A stretch of DNA of 64,000 nucleotides, from NCBI RefSeq assembly GCF_014652835.1, contig NZ_BMZO01000003.1:186001-250000 (forward strand), read 5' to 3'. Positions 29,250 through 37,665 of this stretch are shown here, one piece after another (within the stretch, counting starts at the first letter, position 1; the number at the start of each line of letters is the position of its first letter). Origin of the DNA: Limoniibacter endophyticus (GTDB taxonomy: Bacteria > Pseudomonadota > Alphaproteobacteria > Rhizobiales > Rhizobiaceae). The notes below the pieces were generated by a model. The model searched no databases and was not told the DNA's origin. It saw only the letters and a program-made list of their open reading frames with translations. The position numbers were made by a program, and so were the translations under genes.

Positions 29250-30443
29250 TCACTGTCGCTCAAACCAGTTTGCGATGAACAAGCCATAAATCTGCGTCAA
29301 GGTTTCAAGATCGGCAAGGGCCACGCGCTCATCTACCATGTGCATCGTCTGCCCAACCAGACCGAATTCGACTACGGGACAGTAATCCTTGATGAAGCGT
29401 GCATCCGAAGTGCCGCCGGAGGTTGAGAGCTTCGGCGTTGTTTTTGTGATTTGAGTCACAGCCGCACTCAAGGTCTCGATAAGTCGCTCGTCGCGCGTCA
29501 GGAAAACCGGACTTGGGCGACCGAGCCATTCCAGTTCGTAACGAATATCGTCATGTCCGTACGGGCGCAGATGGCGCTCGCGGGCGGTTTTCGCCAACTG
29601 TTCGGCAATGTGCGTCTTCAAGCTGTCTGCCGACCAGCTATCATTGAAACGGATATTGAAGATCGCACTTGCCGCCGCCGGGATGACATTGGTCGCTCTA
29701 TTTCCGACATCGACGCTGGTGACCTCGAGATTGGTCGGCTGGAACTCTGTTGTTCCGGCATCGATTGGCTGGGAAAGCAGCGCTTCGAGCAGTGTCACCA
29801 TTCCTGGAACCGGATTATCGGCCAGATGCGGATATGCAGCGTGTCCCTGTTTGCCATGCACGGTCAGGCGCGCCGAAATCGAACCGCGGCGACCGATCTT
29901 GATCGTGTCGCCCAGGCGGTCGGGATTAGTCGGTTCGCCGACGATACTGGCGTCCCATGTCTCGCCACGTTCGGCTGCCCAGCGAAGAAGTTTGTCCGTG
30001 CCGTTGATGGCAGGGCCTTCCTCGTCTCCGGTGATTAGCAGAGAGACCGATCCTTTCGGGCGGCCATGCGTCTCCATCTGGCGCGCCACAGCGGCGATAA
30101 AGCAGGCAATGCCGCCCTTCATGTCGACCGCGCCGCGGCCATACATCATCCCATCGGCGATAGCGGCCGAAAAAGGCGGATGCGTCCAGTCGGTTTCATT
30201 CCCGACAGGCACGACATCGGTGTGCCCGGCGAACATGAGATGCGGGCCCTGATCTCCTAGCTTCGCATAAAGGTTCTCGATATCGGGCGTGCCTTCATCC
30301 GAAAAGACGGGACGTTCGATGCGGAAGCCCAGCGGTTTTAGCATAGCCTCGAGTGCCGCAAGCGCGCCTCCCTCGGCAGGCGTCACCGATGGACAGGCGA
30401 TCAGAGTTGCGAGATTAGCTGCGGGATCGGAGAACTTTGACAT
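29250..30443 (-). CDS. dapE: Succinyl-diaminopimelate desuccinylase
   Basis: An M20-family metallohydrolase of 397 residues. Metal motifs are AGHTDVVPVG near 70 and the GRGAVDMKGG Asp near 100; the catalytic Glu is in ITGDEEGPAINGT near 135. It makes LL-diaminopimelate for lysine and peptidoglycan. A dapD gene lies 1.7 kb upstream on the same strand, separated by two DUF805 genes and a probable RNA gene. Confidence 0.96.
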   Translation of the reverse strand: MSKFSDPAANLATLIACPSVTPAEGGALAALEAMLKPLGFRIERPVFSDEGTPDIENLYAKLGDQGPHLMFAGHTDVVPVGNETDWTHPPFSAAIADGMMYGRGAVDMKGGIACFIAAVARQMETHGRPKGSVSLLITGDEEGPAINGTDKLLRWAAERGETWDASIVGEPTNPDRLGDTIKIGRRGSISARLTVHGKQGHAAYPHLADNPVPGMVTLLEALLSQPIDAGTTEFQPTNLEVTSVDVGNRATNVIPAAASAIFNIRFNDSWSADSLKTHIAEQLAKTARERHLRPYGHDDIRYELEWLGRPSPVFLTRDERLIETLSAAVTQITKTTPKLSTSGGTSDARFIKDYCPVVEFGLVGQTMHMVDERVALADLETLTQIYGLFIANWFERQ

Positions 30444-30502
30444 TCTGGAGCGATACCCAATTGCCGGTACAAGGGCAATCGGGTTTTACCACGGCTCTGG
30501 TA

Positions 30503-30892
30503 TCAGATTCTGGGCGCGACCGGATTTGCCCGGTTTGTCTCGTAGCCATACTGATTGGCGCCGGCCGTGCCGGGCTGCACGCAGAGATAGATGAAGGCAG
30601 CGATGGAGAGGATCGGCACGACTAGTGAGATCGAGAAAATGCCTGGTCTGTCAATGTCGTGGAGCCGCTTGATGCCGAGCATGACCATCGGCCAGAGGAA
30701 GAAGAAATAAAGGATGCTTGCGACGGCGGCCCAGTTGCTTTGCGCCGCGCTTCCTTCCGGGCTGATGGCCATCTGATAGACAAAAAAGGCCTGAATGACC
30801 GCAAGCAGCAAATTGCCGAGCAGGAAGACCATGCGGGAAATGCGACCGGTCGCCCCAAAGAATACCCAGCTCATGCTTTTGTCGGTCTGCAC
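30503..30892 (-). CDS. DUF805 family membrane protein (first)
   Basis: A protein of about 130 residues. It has the DUF805 pattern: WVFFGATGRISRMVF at the N terminus, membrane helices, the central block IKRLHDIDRPGIFS, and the C-terminal PGTAGANQYG. The start is GTG 30892 (GGTGG 6 bases upstream) or ATG 30874. The function of DUF805 proteins is unknown. A related gene lies at 31647-32021. Confidence 0.82.
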   Translation of the reverse strand: MQTDKSMSWVFFGATGRISRMVFLLGNLLLAVIQAFFVYQMAISPEGSAAQSNWAAVASILYFFFLWPMVMLGIKRLHDIDRPGIFSISLVVPILSIAAFIYLCVQPGTAGANQYGYETNRANPVAPRI

Positions 30893-31145
30893 GTTTCCAC
30901 CACCCGTCTTGATCCCCGTTTGCGGCCTACATATCGTTGACGCAGGGATAATGTGCAAGGCATATCACTGAAATGTCGTCGTTAGACCGCCTAAGCAAAA
31001 TCGTGGATGGATTTCTCGCCCTTGCCGGAGCGGGCGAAAATATTCCGCAATAGTTTCAATGGAAAGGCGGGAAGATCCTGCCTTCATCCCGTCGTTCATG
31101 CGCCGATTTATCCCACACCCCGCAGCCTGGCTTATTATCGTCCTC

Positions 31146-31298
31146 AGCACTTCTCGAGGGGCTCTGGTCTGCGCAGACGGATCTTGAGGGAAGGGCCGCT
31201 GGCGTACGCCGCTACTGCATGGGCTTCACGCACCCATGCCTTGAGCGGGACCAACGTACGGGACGCAAGCGGGTGACCGCGTCCGGCACCTTTTCCCA
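31146..31298 (+). ncRNA. ssrS: Probable 6S RNA
   Basis: No coding frame spans this segment, but it can fold into a long interrupted rod. The apex is a perfect hairpin GCATGGG/CCCATGC (31217-31223 with 31233-31239, 9-base loop). Below it CGTACG at 31203-31208 can pair with CGTACG at 31255-31260, and CTTG and GCGC/GGAC blocks pair further out, with bulges between. The 3' side ends in GGCACC followed by TTTT at 31291-31294. Length, rod shape and a central open region fit 6S RNA, the regulator of sigma-70 RNA polymerase. The boundaries and identity are inferred without a covariance search. Confidence 0.5.
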
Positions 31299-31299
31299 G

Positions 31300-31646
31300 G
31301 TCAGAGCGGGGAAAGGAAACGCTTCATCGTTCAGGCATGAGCGAAAGGGGGCAGCCGGATGAATAAAAGCGGCGCCGTCGGGCACGAGAGGTGCTTGCTC
31401 CCTTGCAGCGAACATGAGGCCCGTCTCACGACTTCCTCATCCATCCGCATACCGAGACGGGCTTCATGTCCCCCTCGCATTCATCGCCAAACACGGGAAG
31501 CCCGATGCTTTCCAGGGATTGGCGATCACCTCCCGGCCTTTCTCCCTCGCGCGGAAATCCGCTGCGGGGCAAAGCTGCTGCTTTCGGTGCAGCAATAAGG
31601 AACTCGCGCATTGGCTGGCAGGGCATTTCGTTCCAGGCCGCCGGGA
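31300..31646. other. Gene-free stretch between the probable 6S RNA and the second DUF805 gene
   Basis: This segment has only short open frames on both strands (the longest about 70-100 codons) with no recognisable protein pattern and no ribosome binding site. I looked for tmRNA (no TTCGAA T-loop) and RNase P RNA (no GAGGAAAGTCC) and found neither. It may hold a 3' untranslated region, an unannotated small RNA or a decayed gene. Confidence 0.4.
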
Positions 31647-32021
31647 TCACACCGAACTATTCGTGTCGCGGCCATATCGATTGGGGCCGCCTGTTCCCGG
31701 CACAAGGTAGATGATCCAAATCAAATCGCCGATCCCGGGTGCCAATCCGGCAAGTGCCCACCAGCCGCTGAAACCGAAATCGTGCAAGCGCTTTACATTG
31801 ACTGCATAAAGCAGCCAGCCTGTCGGGAGCGTTTCGAACAGGATGGCCCGCACAAGCTCCGGGGCGGGCTCGGAAGGCATATAATCTAGCACCGTGTAAT
31901 AATAGAGGATTATGCAGGCTGCCGAGGCAAGCGTCAGGCACGTCGCAACGAGAAAAGCTGAACCCTGCGACAGCCTTCCGCGAAAACTGCCCGCCGCCCA
32001 TAGAAATCCATCCCCGAACAT
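31647..32021 (-). CDS. DUF805 family membrane protein (second)
   Basis: A protein of about 124 residues. It has the DUF805 hallmarks: SFRGRLSQGSAFLVA near the N terminus, hydrophobic helices, VKRLHDFGFSGWW near residue 80, and the C-terminal GTGGPNRYGRD. It shares the family layout with the gene at 30503-30892 but is otherwise divergent. The ATG at 32021 has AGG 7 bases upstream; ATG 32039 is possible. The function is unknown. Confidence 0.82.
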   Translation of the reverse strand: MFGDGFLWAAGSFRGRLSQGSAFLVATCLTLASAACIILYYYTVLDYMPSEPAPELVRAILFETLPTGWLLYAVNVKRLHDFGFSGWWALAGLAPGIGDLIWIIYLVPGTGGPNRYGRDTNSSV

Positions 32022-32133
32022 GATCTTGCCTGTCCTCATGAAAAAGCCGCAGCGCTTGCGCGCCACGGCTTCTTGTAGAGGCAAAAATCCGAGAAACCTT
32101 GCTGGGCAAGGCCGCACTTTAAGTCAAAGGCGA

Positions 32134-32988
32134 CTAGTCGCGCAGGAGTTCATTGATCGAGGTCTTGGAGCGGGTCTTCTCGTCGACGCGCTTGACGATC
32201 ACAGCGCAGTAAAGGCTCGGCCCCCAGTTCTCGCCAGGGACGTTCTTGCCGGGCATGGTGCCGGCAACGACAACCGAGTAGGGCGGTACTTCACCATAGA
32301 AGATTTCTCCTGTGGCGCGATCGACGATCTTGGTCGACTTGCCGATATAGACACCCATGCCGAGCACTGCACCTTCACGGACGATACAACCTTCAACCAC
32401 TTCCGAGCGCGCGCCAATGAAGCAATTGTCTTCGATGATGGTCGGGCCGGCCTGCAGCGGCTCCAGCACGCCACCAATACCGACGCCGCCGGACAAGTGT
32501 ACGTTCTTGCCTATCTGTGCGCAGGAGCCCACCGTAGCCCAGGTGTCGACCATCGTGCCTTCATCGACGAAAGCGCCAAGATTGACGAAGGATGGCATGA
32601 GGATGACGTTCTTGGCGATATGAGCGGAACGGCGCACTATGCAGTTCGGTACAGCGCGGAAACCCGCACGTTCAAATTCATTCGCGCTCCAGCCGTCGAA
32701 TTTGGAGGGCACCTTATCCCACCACGCGGAATCGCCGGGGCCGCCCTTGATCACTTCCATCGGGTTGAGACGGAACGACAGCAGCACGGCCTTCTTCAGC
32801 CATTGGTTGATCGTCCAGTTGCCGTCAGCTTGACGCTCGGCCACACGTGCTTCGCCCTTGTCAAGCAGATTGAGAGCTTCGTCGACAGCGTCGCGCACTT
32901 CACCTTTGGTTGAAACGGAAATGCCGTCGCGCGCTTCGAATGCGTCCTCGATTGTCTTTTCGAGCGAAGCCAGTGTAGATGTCGTCAT
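32134..32988 (-). CDS. dapD: 2,3,4,5-tetrahydropyridine-2,6-dicarboxylate N-succinyltransferase
   Basis: A protein of 284 residues with the left-handed beta-helix hexapeptide repeat region (about 110-240, for example [16 protein letters not shown] and [13 protein letters not shown]). The N-terminal part begins with the [12 protein letters not shown] helix typical of DapD. It performs the succinylation step of lysine/diaminopimelate synthesis; DapE at 29250-30443 acts two steps later. Confidence 0.96.
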   Translation of the reverse strand: MTTSTLASLEKTIEDAFEARDGISVSTKGEVRDAVDEALNLLDKGEARVAERQADGNWTINQWLKKAVLLSFRLNPMEVIKGGPGDSAWWDKVPSKFDGWSANEFERAGFRAVPNCIVRRSAHIAKNVILMPSFVNLGAFVDEGTMVDTWATVGSCAQIGKNVHLSGGVGIGGVLEPLQAGPTIIEDNCFIGARSEVVEGCIVREGAVLGMGVYIGKSTKIVDRATGEIFYGEVPPYSVVVAGTMPGKNVPGENWGPSLYCAVIVKRVDEKTRSKTSINELLRD

Positions 32989-33119
32989 GTACCCTCTCTT
33001 TGCGCGCGCAGGCTCGCGCGCAGATCTTGCTTATTGGCGGAAATTCGCCGCGAACCTATGTCAAGGTTTGGGGAGGGTCAACGCGGTGAATCGTGTGCTT
33101 AAGGAATTTGGAACGAGAA

Positions 33120-33962
33120 ATGGACGATAAGGAATTTTCGAACTGGTCGCCGCTGCCGCATTCCGACGAGGATCTGGAGCACGCCAAGCAGATACCGGAC
33201 ACTCCGCAGACTCGCGCGCCGACCTATCGTCTTGCCTGGAACGACGAAGATTTCATGACGCAGCGCGAGCTGCGCCCCGTCCGTCTGCAGCTCGAACTTC
33301 TCAAGCCTGAGATGACACTGGCCGAGCGCGGCATTCGCTCCACCGTCATCCTTTTCGGTGGCGCACGGTTGCCCGAGCCAGGCGGTGCGGCCTGGGCGGC
33401 CAAGAACGACATTCAGAAGAAGAACCTGGAAAAGAACAGCAAATATTACGAAGAGGCCCGCAAATTCGCGCAAGCCTGCTCTACTTATTCCGCCAAGACC
33501 TATTATCGTGAATTCGTGGTCGTTACCGGGGGCGGACCGGGTGTGATGGAAGCGGGTAATCGCGGCGCGGCCGATGTCGGTGCGCCATCGATCGGCCTCA
33601 ACATCGTCCTGCCGCATGAGCAGGCCCCGAACGAATATGTCACGCCGGAACTCTGCTTCAACTTCCACTATTTCGCCATCCGCAAGATGCACTTCATCAT
33701 GCGCGCCAAAGCCGTTGCAGTCTTTCCTGGAGGTTTTGGCACGATGGACGAGTTTTTCGAGACGCTGACGCTTATCCAGACGGGCCGCATGGAGCGCGTG
33801 CCGGTTTTGCTCTTCGGCAAGGAGTTCTGGAAGAACGCAATCAACATTCCCTATCTTGCCGAGCAGGGCACGATCTCTCCCGGCGATGAAGATATTATCG
33901 ACTATGTCGACTCGGCCGATGAAGCCTGGGAAATCATCAAGAGGTTCTACGAACTGCCATGA
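33120..33962 (+). CDS. LOG-family protein (TIGR00730-type Rossmann fold)
   Basis: A protein of 280 residues. The LOG signatures are VVTGGGPGVMEAGNRGA near residue 140 and VFPGGFGTMDEFFE near 205. LOG proteins are cytokinin-riboside-5'-monophosphate phosphoribohydrolases or related nucleotide hydrolases; the long N-terminal extension (about 110 residues) marks the bacterial subgroup with unclear substrate. It is divergent from dapD. The ATG at 33120 is chosen because it lies after a weak AGGA. Confidence 0.87.
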   Translation: MDDKEFSNWSPLPHSDEDLEHAKQIPDTPQTRAPTYRLAWNDEDFMTQRELRPVRLQLELLKPEMTLAERGIRSTVILFGGARLPEPGGAAWAAKNDIQKKNLEKNSKYYEEARKFAQACSTYSAKTYYREFVVVTGGGPGVMEAGNRGAADVGAPSIGLNIVLPHEQAPNEYVTPELCFNFHYFAIRKMHFIMRAKAVAVFPGGFGTMDEFFETLTLIQTGRMERVPVLLFGKEFWKNAINIPYLAEQGTISPGDEDIIDYVDSADEAWEIIKRFYELP

Positions 33963-34004
33963 AGTGGTTTCGGGAGCGGTGATTGTCGCTCCCGTTCTCA
34001 CTTC
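33961..34004. terminator. Shared stem-loop between convergent genes
   Basis: GGGAGCG (33972-33978) pairs with CGCTCCC (33987-33993), and an outer GAAGTG (33961-33966) pairs with CACTTC (33999-34004). The structure sits between the convergent LOG and HAD genes and overlaps the HAD stop codon. Its symmetry suits a bidirectional terminator, although no long T run follows. Confidence 0.6.
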
Positions 34005-34702
34005 CCAAGGATATCACCCAGGAACCCGCCAATATCGTCCGTGACGAAATCGATGTAGTCATGTTCGTAGGGGTTCGTGTTGTGGATTGCTTCGCCGACC
34101 TCTTCCTCGAGATTCTTCGGTACGATCAATACCGTCTGCATACCCAGCTTCTTGGGTTCGATGAGATTGCGCGGCAGGTCTTCGAACATCGCCGCATTCG
34201 GTCCGGCAATCTTATGCAACGCCATGAACTTGTCGTAGGGTTCGCGGGCGGGCTTCGGTACGAGGTCGGCGGCCACAATATCAAAAATATCGTCGAAATG
34301 GTCGAGAATGCCCAGCTGGCGCGCCGTGCGCTCTGCATGTTTGCGGTCGCCATTGGTGAAGATGAATTTGCGGCCCGGAAGGCCTGCAATCATGTCGCCC
34401 AGGCGCGGGTCGGCGTCGATCCAGCTGTAATCAATGTCGTGCACCTTGTCGAGAAACGCATTGGCATCAATGTCGTAGCGCGCCATCAGGCCTGCGAGGG
34501 TCGTGCCATATTCCAGATAGAGGTCGCGCCGTAGTTTTGTCGCCTCTTCTTCTTCGACCTGCAGCAGCTCGCGGATGAACAGAGTCATCTTGTCACCGAT
34601 CTGCGAAAACAGATTGCTGCCGCTCGGATACAGCGTGTTGTCGAGGTCAAAGACCCAGTCTTTGACATGGGCGAGGCGGGTGTCGGGAGCATGATCGATC
34701 AT
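33998..34702 (-). CDS. HAD-superfamily pyrimidine 5'-nucleotidase
   Basis: A hydrolase of 234 residues. HAD motif I is WVFDLDNTLYPSGSNLF, motif II FTNGDR near residue 116 and motif III/IV FEDLPRNLIEPKKLGM near 180. This layout is the Sdt1/pyrimidine 5'-nucleotidase group. It dephosphorylates nucleotides in the cytoplasm; the exact substrate is inferred. The start at 34702 is supported by AAGGAGG directly upstream. Confidence 0.88.
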   Translation of the reverse strand: MIDHAPDTRLAHVKDWVFDLDNTLYPSGSNLFSQIGDKMTLFIRELLQVEEEEATKLRRDLYLEYGTTLAGLMARYDIDANAFLDKVHDIDYSWIDADPRLGDMIAGLPGRKFIFTNGDRKHAERTARQLGILDHFDDIFDIVAADLVPKPAREPYDKFMALHKIAGPNAAMFEDLPRNLIEPKKLGMQTVLIVPKNLEEEVGEAIHNTNPYEHDYIDFVTDDIGGFLGDILGK

Positions 34703-34791
34703 TCCCTCCTTATGACGCGGCAACGCGGCTGCGACAAGTCCTTGCCACTCCCTCCTTCATCTTCCATAAGGCGCGTCAGAGGGGACACGAT

Positions 34792-35697
34792 ATGGAGCTT
34801 TGGGCGCTCATTACAATCGCCGCGGCGTTCTTGCAGAACGTTCGCTCGATGATGCAGAAATATCTGAAAGGCGCAATGGGAACGACCGGGGCGACCTTTG
34901 TGCGCTTCGGCTTCGGGCTGCCGTTCGTCGTGCTCTATCTTGCGCTGACCCTGCATTTTACCGGCTATGCGCTTCCCGCGCTTAATGCGGGGTTCATGCT
35001 ATGGGCGCTGATAGGCGGCACGACGCAAATAGCCGCGACGTTTCTGCTTGTTCATCTCTTCTCATTCCGCAATTTCGCGGTTGGCACCGCATATTCGCGC
35101 ACGGAACCTGCGCAGGCGGCGCTGTTCGCGCTGGTCCTGTTTGGTGAGACGATCAGCGCCGGCGCAGTGCTGGCCATTGCCATTTCCGTGGTCGGTGTCA
35201 TGCTGATCTCCGTGGCCCGGATAGATTTTTCCTGGCGCGCGATGGTCGTGTCGACCTTCAGTCGCACCGCTCTCATCGGTTTGGCATCGGGCGCGCTGTT
35301 CGGCGTCTCTTCGGTTACCTATAGGGCAGCGTCATTGTCCCTGGGCGGGCCGCATTTTGCCGTTCAGGCAGCGACGACGCTTGCTTTCGTCATCATCGTG
35401 CAGACCGTGGCAATGCTCGCCTGGATCGTCTGGAAGGAACGCGAAGAGCTTGTTCGCATTCGCAAGGCCTGGAAGCCGTCGCTGCTCGTCGGCATAGCCG
35501 GTGCCTCCGCGTCCTTCGGCTGGTTCTCCGCAATGACGCTCCAGCAGGCGGCGGTGGTAAAAGCGCTTGCGCAGGTCGAAATGCTCTTCGCTTTCGCCAC
35601 GACGATCTTCTTCTTCAAGGAACGTGTTAACCGCTTTGAGTTCCTTGGCTGCGCCCTGATCGTTTTCGGCATTCTAGTGCTGGCACGGTTTGGATAA
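34792..35697 (+). CDS. DMT-superfamily (EamA) transporter
   Basis: A polytopic membrane protein of 301 residues with about ten hydrophobic segments arranged as two EamA halves (about residues 1-140 and 155-300). The second half ends with RVNRFEFLGCALIVFGILVLARF, a typical EamA C terminus. Such proteins export metabolites or amino acids; the substrate is unknown. It is divergent from the HAD gene and convergent with argB. Confidence 0.85.
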   Translation: MELWALITIAAAFLQNVRSMMQKYLKGAMGTTGATFVRFGFGLPFVVLYLALTLHFTGYALPALNAGFMLWALIGGTTQIAATFLLVHLFSFRNFAVGTAYSRTEPAQAALFALVLFGETISAGAVLAIAISVVGVMLISVARIDFSWRAMVVSTFSRTALIGLASGALFGVSSVTYRAASLSLGGPHFAVQAATTLAFVIIVQTVAMLAWIVWKEREELVRIRKAWKPSLLVGIAGASASFGWFSAMTLQQAAVVKALAQVEMLFAFATTIFFFKERVNRFEFLGCALIVFGILVLARFG

Positions 35698-35722
35698 GAA
35701 AGGGGCCGCTTTCGCGGCCCTG
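35698..35722 (-). terminator. Terminator downstream of argB
   Basis: On the minus strand GGGCCGC-GAAA-GCGGCCC forms a 7-bp stem with a GNRA tetraloop, followed by CTTTCTTATCC (plus-strand arms 35702-35709 and 35714-35720). It lies just after the argB stop and ends the rpmH-argB operon, and may also serve the convergent DMT gene. Confidence 0.7.
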
Positions 35723-35727
35723 GGCAA

Positions 35728-36627
35728 TCAGTCCCTGACGATCAGCGTACCTGCACCGACTTCGGTGAACAGCTCCAGCAACACGGAATGCGGGGTTTTG
35801 CCATTTAAAATGACGACGCCCTCGACACCGCGCTCAATGGCATCAATGCAGGTCTCGACCTTGGGGATCATGCCGCCCGAAATCGTCCCGTCTGCGATCA
35901 GCGCGCGCGCCTCCGAAACGGAAAGTTCGTCGATCAGCTTCTTGTCCTTGTCGAGCACGCCCGGCACATCGGTAAGGAAGAGCAGGCGCGAGGCCCGCAA
36001 CGCGCCCGCAATCGCTCCCGCGAAAGTGTCCGCATTAATATTGTAGGTGTTGCCGTCGCGTCCAGGCGCGACGGGCGCAATCACGGGGATCATTTCGGAG
36101 CGGGCCAGGAGGTCGAGCAAGGTGCGATCGACTTCGACCGGTTCGCCGACGAAACCCAGATCGAGTGCCCGCTCAATGTTGGAATCCGGATCGAGGATGG
36201 TCTTGCGCGCCTTCTCGGCGAAGACCATGTTTCCGTCCTTGCCGCACAGGCCGATTGCCCATTCGCCTTCGGCATTGATGAGCGCGACGATCTCCTTGTT
36301 GATCGAGCCGGCCAGAACCATCTCGACCACTTCGACCGTTTTTGCATCGGTCACGCGCAGGCCGCCTTCGAATTTGGACTCGATGCCGAGCTTGGCGAGC
36401 ATCGCGGCAATCTGCGGGCCGCCTCCATGCACGACGATCGGGTTGATTCCCGATTGCTTGAGGAGGGCGATATCGCGTGCGAAGGCCTTGCCGAGTTCAA
36501 GATCGCCCATGGCATGACCGCCATATTTCACCACCACGGTCTTGTTTTCATAGCGCTGCATGAAGGGCAGGGCTGCGGAAAGAAGATCGGCTTGCTGGGC
36601 GGCGCTGGAAAGCTTTTCGTCGGTCAT
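35728..36627 (-). CDS. argB: Acetylglutamate kinase
   Basis: An amino-acid kinase of 299 residues. The phosphate-binding block [10 protein letters not shown] is near 33-42 and [10 protein letters not shown] near 64-73, with the later [13 protein letters not shown]. It catalyses the second step of arginine synthesis, and the N-terminal helix fits the arginine-inhibited hexameric type. It is the distal gene of the rpmH-rnpA-yidC-engB-argB string. Confidence 0.96.
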   Translation of the reverse strand: MTDEKLSSAAQQADLLSAALPFMQRYENKTVVVKYGGHAMGDLELGKAFARDIALLKQSGINPIVVHGGGPQIAAMLAKLGIESKFEGGLRVTDAKTVEVVEMVLAGSINKEIVALINAEGEWAIGLCGKDGNMVFAEKARKTILDPDSNIERALDLGFVGEPVEVDRTLLDLLARSEMIPVIAPVAPGRDGNTYNINADTFAGAIAGALRASRLLFLTDVPGVLDKDKKLIDELSVSEARALIADGTISGGMIPKVETCIDAIERGVEGVVILNGKTPHSVLLELFTEVGAGTLIVRD

Positions 36628-36641
36628 GAGAATGCGTCCTC

Positions 36642-36700
36642 CTAGAGCAATTCCAGCAGAGTGGTCACCGGTTTTATGTCCGGAATTGCGAGCGTAGATG
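36642..36700. repeat. Dispersed intergenic repeat, copy 2
   Basis: GAGCAATTCCAGC, then GG, CGGTT and GTCCGGAAT, match the order and spacing of the copy at 27671-27755, with small differences. It lies between engB and argB, so the transcript of the operon would contain it. It is probably a member of a genome-wide short repeat family. Confidence 0.5.
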
Positions 36701-36774
36701 TCTGTTCGGCCAAAAAGTCGGAGACCGCTTTAGCATATCTGCGCGCTACGACAATGACTGTCGCGCGAAAACTC

Positions 36775-37434
36775 TCAGTTCTTGATCGCAGTCAGGATGG
36801 CTTGATGAAGCTCGTCCATCCCAAGTCCTTTTTCGGACGAGGTTGCCAATACCTCGGGATACGCTGCCGGACGTTTGGCGATCTTGTCCTTGGTTTCCGC
36901 AATCAGCTTCGGCACATCCGTCTGCCTGATCTTGTCGATCTTCGTCAGTACGATCTGATAGGAAACGGCGGCCTTATCGAGAAGATCGAGCGATTCCTCA
37001 TCGATCTTCTTTATGCCATGCCGTGAATCGATCAGCACATAGACGCGCTTCAGCGTCACGCGCCCGCGCAGATAGGAGAAAATCAGCTTCGTCCATTTCT
37101 CTACCTGTGTGACGGGCGCCTTGGCAAAGCCATAGCCCGGCATGTCAACCAGCGCCATCGGCGGCAGGTCGCCAGCCTCCCCGCTATACCCGTCCGGGAC
37201 AAAGTAATTGAGTTCCTGCGTGCGACCAGGCGTGTTCGAAGTGCGGGCAAGTCCCTTGTGATTGACGAGCGCGTTGATCAGCGAGGATTTGCCAACATTG
37301 GATCGCCCGGCAAAGGCGATTTCCGGCGGCCCCTCCGGTGGAAGCACCTTCATGGACGGAACGCCGCGAATGAAGATCCAGGGAAGGGTGAAGATACGCG
37401 CGCTGAGCGGATCGGTCTGTTCGGTCTCGGTCAT
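36775..37434 (-). CDS. engB: Ribosome biogenesis GTPase EngB/YihA
   Basis: A GTPase of 219 residues. G1 is [14 protein letters not shown] near 43, G3 DMPGYGFAK near 110, and G4 is TKID near 158. It helps assembly of the large ribosomal subunit. It follows yidC after 231 bases and precedes argB; the order is typical for Brucellaceae and relatives. Confidence 0.95.
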   Translation of the reverse strand: MTETEQTDPLSARIFTLPWIFIRGVPSMKVLPPEGPPEIAFAGRSNVGKSSLINALVNHKGLARTSNTPGRTQELNYFVPDGYSGEAGDLPPMALVDMPGYGFAKAPVTQVEKWTKLIFSYLRGRVTLKRVYVLIDSRHGIKKIDEESLDLLDKAAVSYQIVLTKIDKIRQTDVPKLIAETKDKIAKRPAAYPEVLATSSEKGLGMDELHQAILTAIKN

Positions 37435-37616
37435 GGCGCTTTCTTTCCAGTCGCGTATCAGGTGAATGCAGATGCCCGCATTCGCATCGAGGGGAGGGTC
37501 TGACCGCCGAAGCGAGGTGTCAAGTCTCGCGGAAATAATTGGCGGGTGGGGTAGGATAATATTAGTTTAATCGCGTTGCTTACGCAATTTCACTCCCACC
37601 CTGGGCTTGGCCAGGA

Positions 37617-37636
37617 ACCTCCCCCATCGGGGGGAG
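37617..37636. repeat. GC-rich palindrome between yidC and engB
   Basis: CCTCCCCCATCGGGGGGAGG is an almost perfect palindrome with a short loop, in the 231-base gap between the yidC stop and the engB start. It has no T run on either strand, so it looks more like a repeat or RNA-processing stem than a terminator. Confidence 0.45.
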
Positions 37637-37665
37637 GTGAGAGAGACTCGTCGGACGCCCGCGCT

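Noticed and set aside
31300-31646. tmRNA or RNase P RNA in the gene-free stretch
   Set aside because: The tmRNA T-loop and the RNase P signature GAGGAAAGTCC are absent on both strands.
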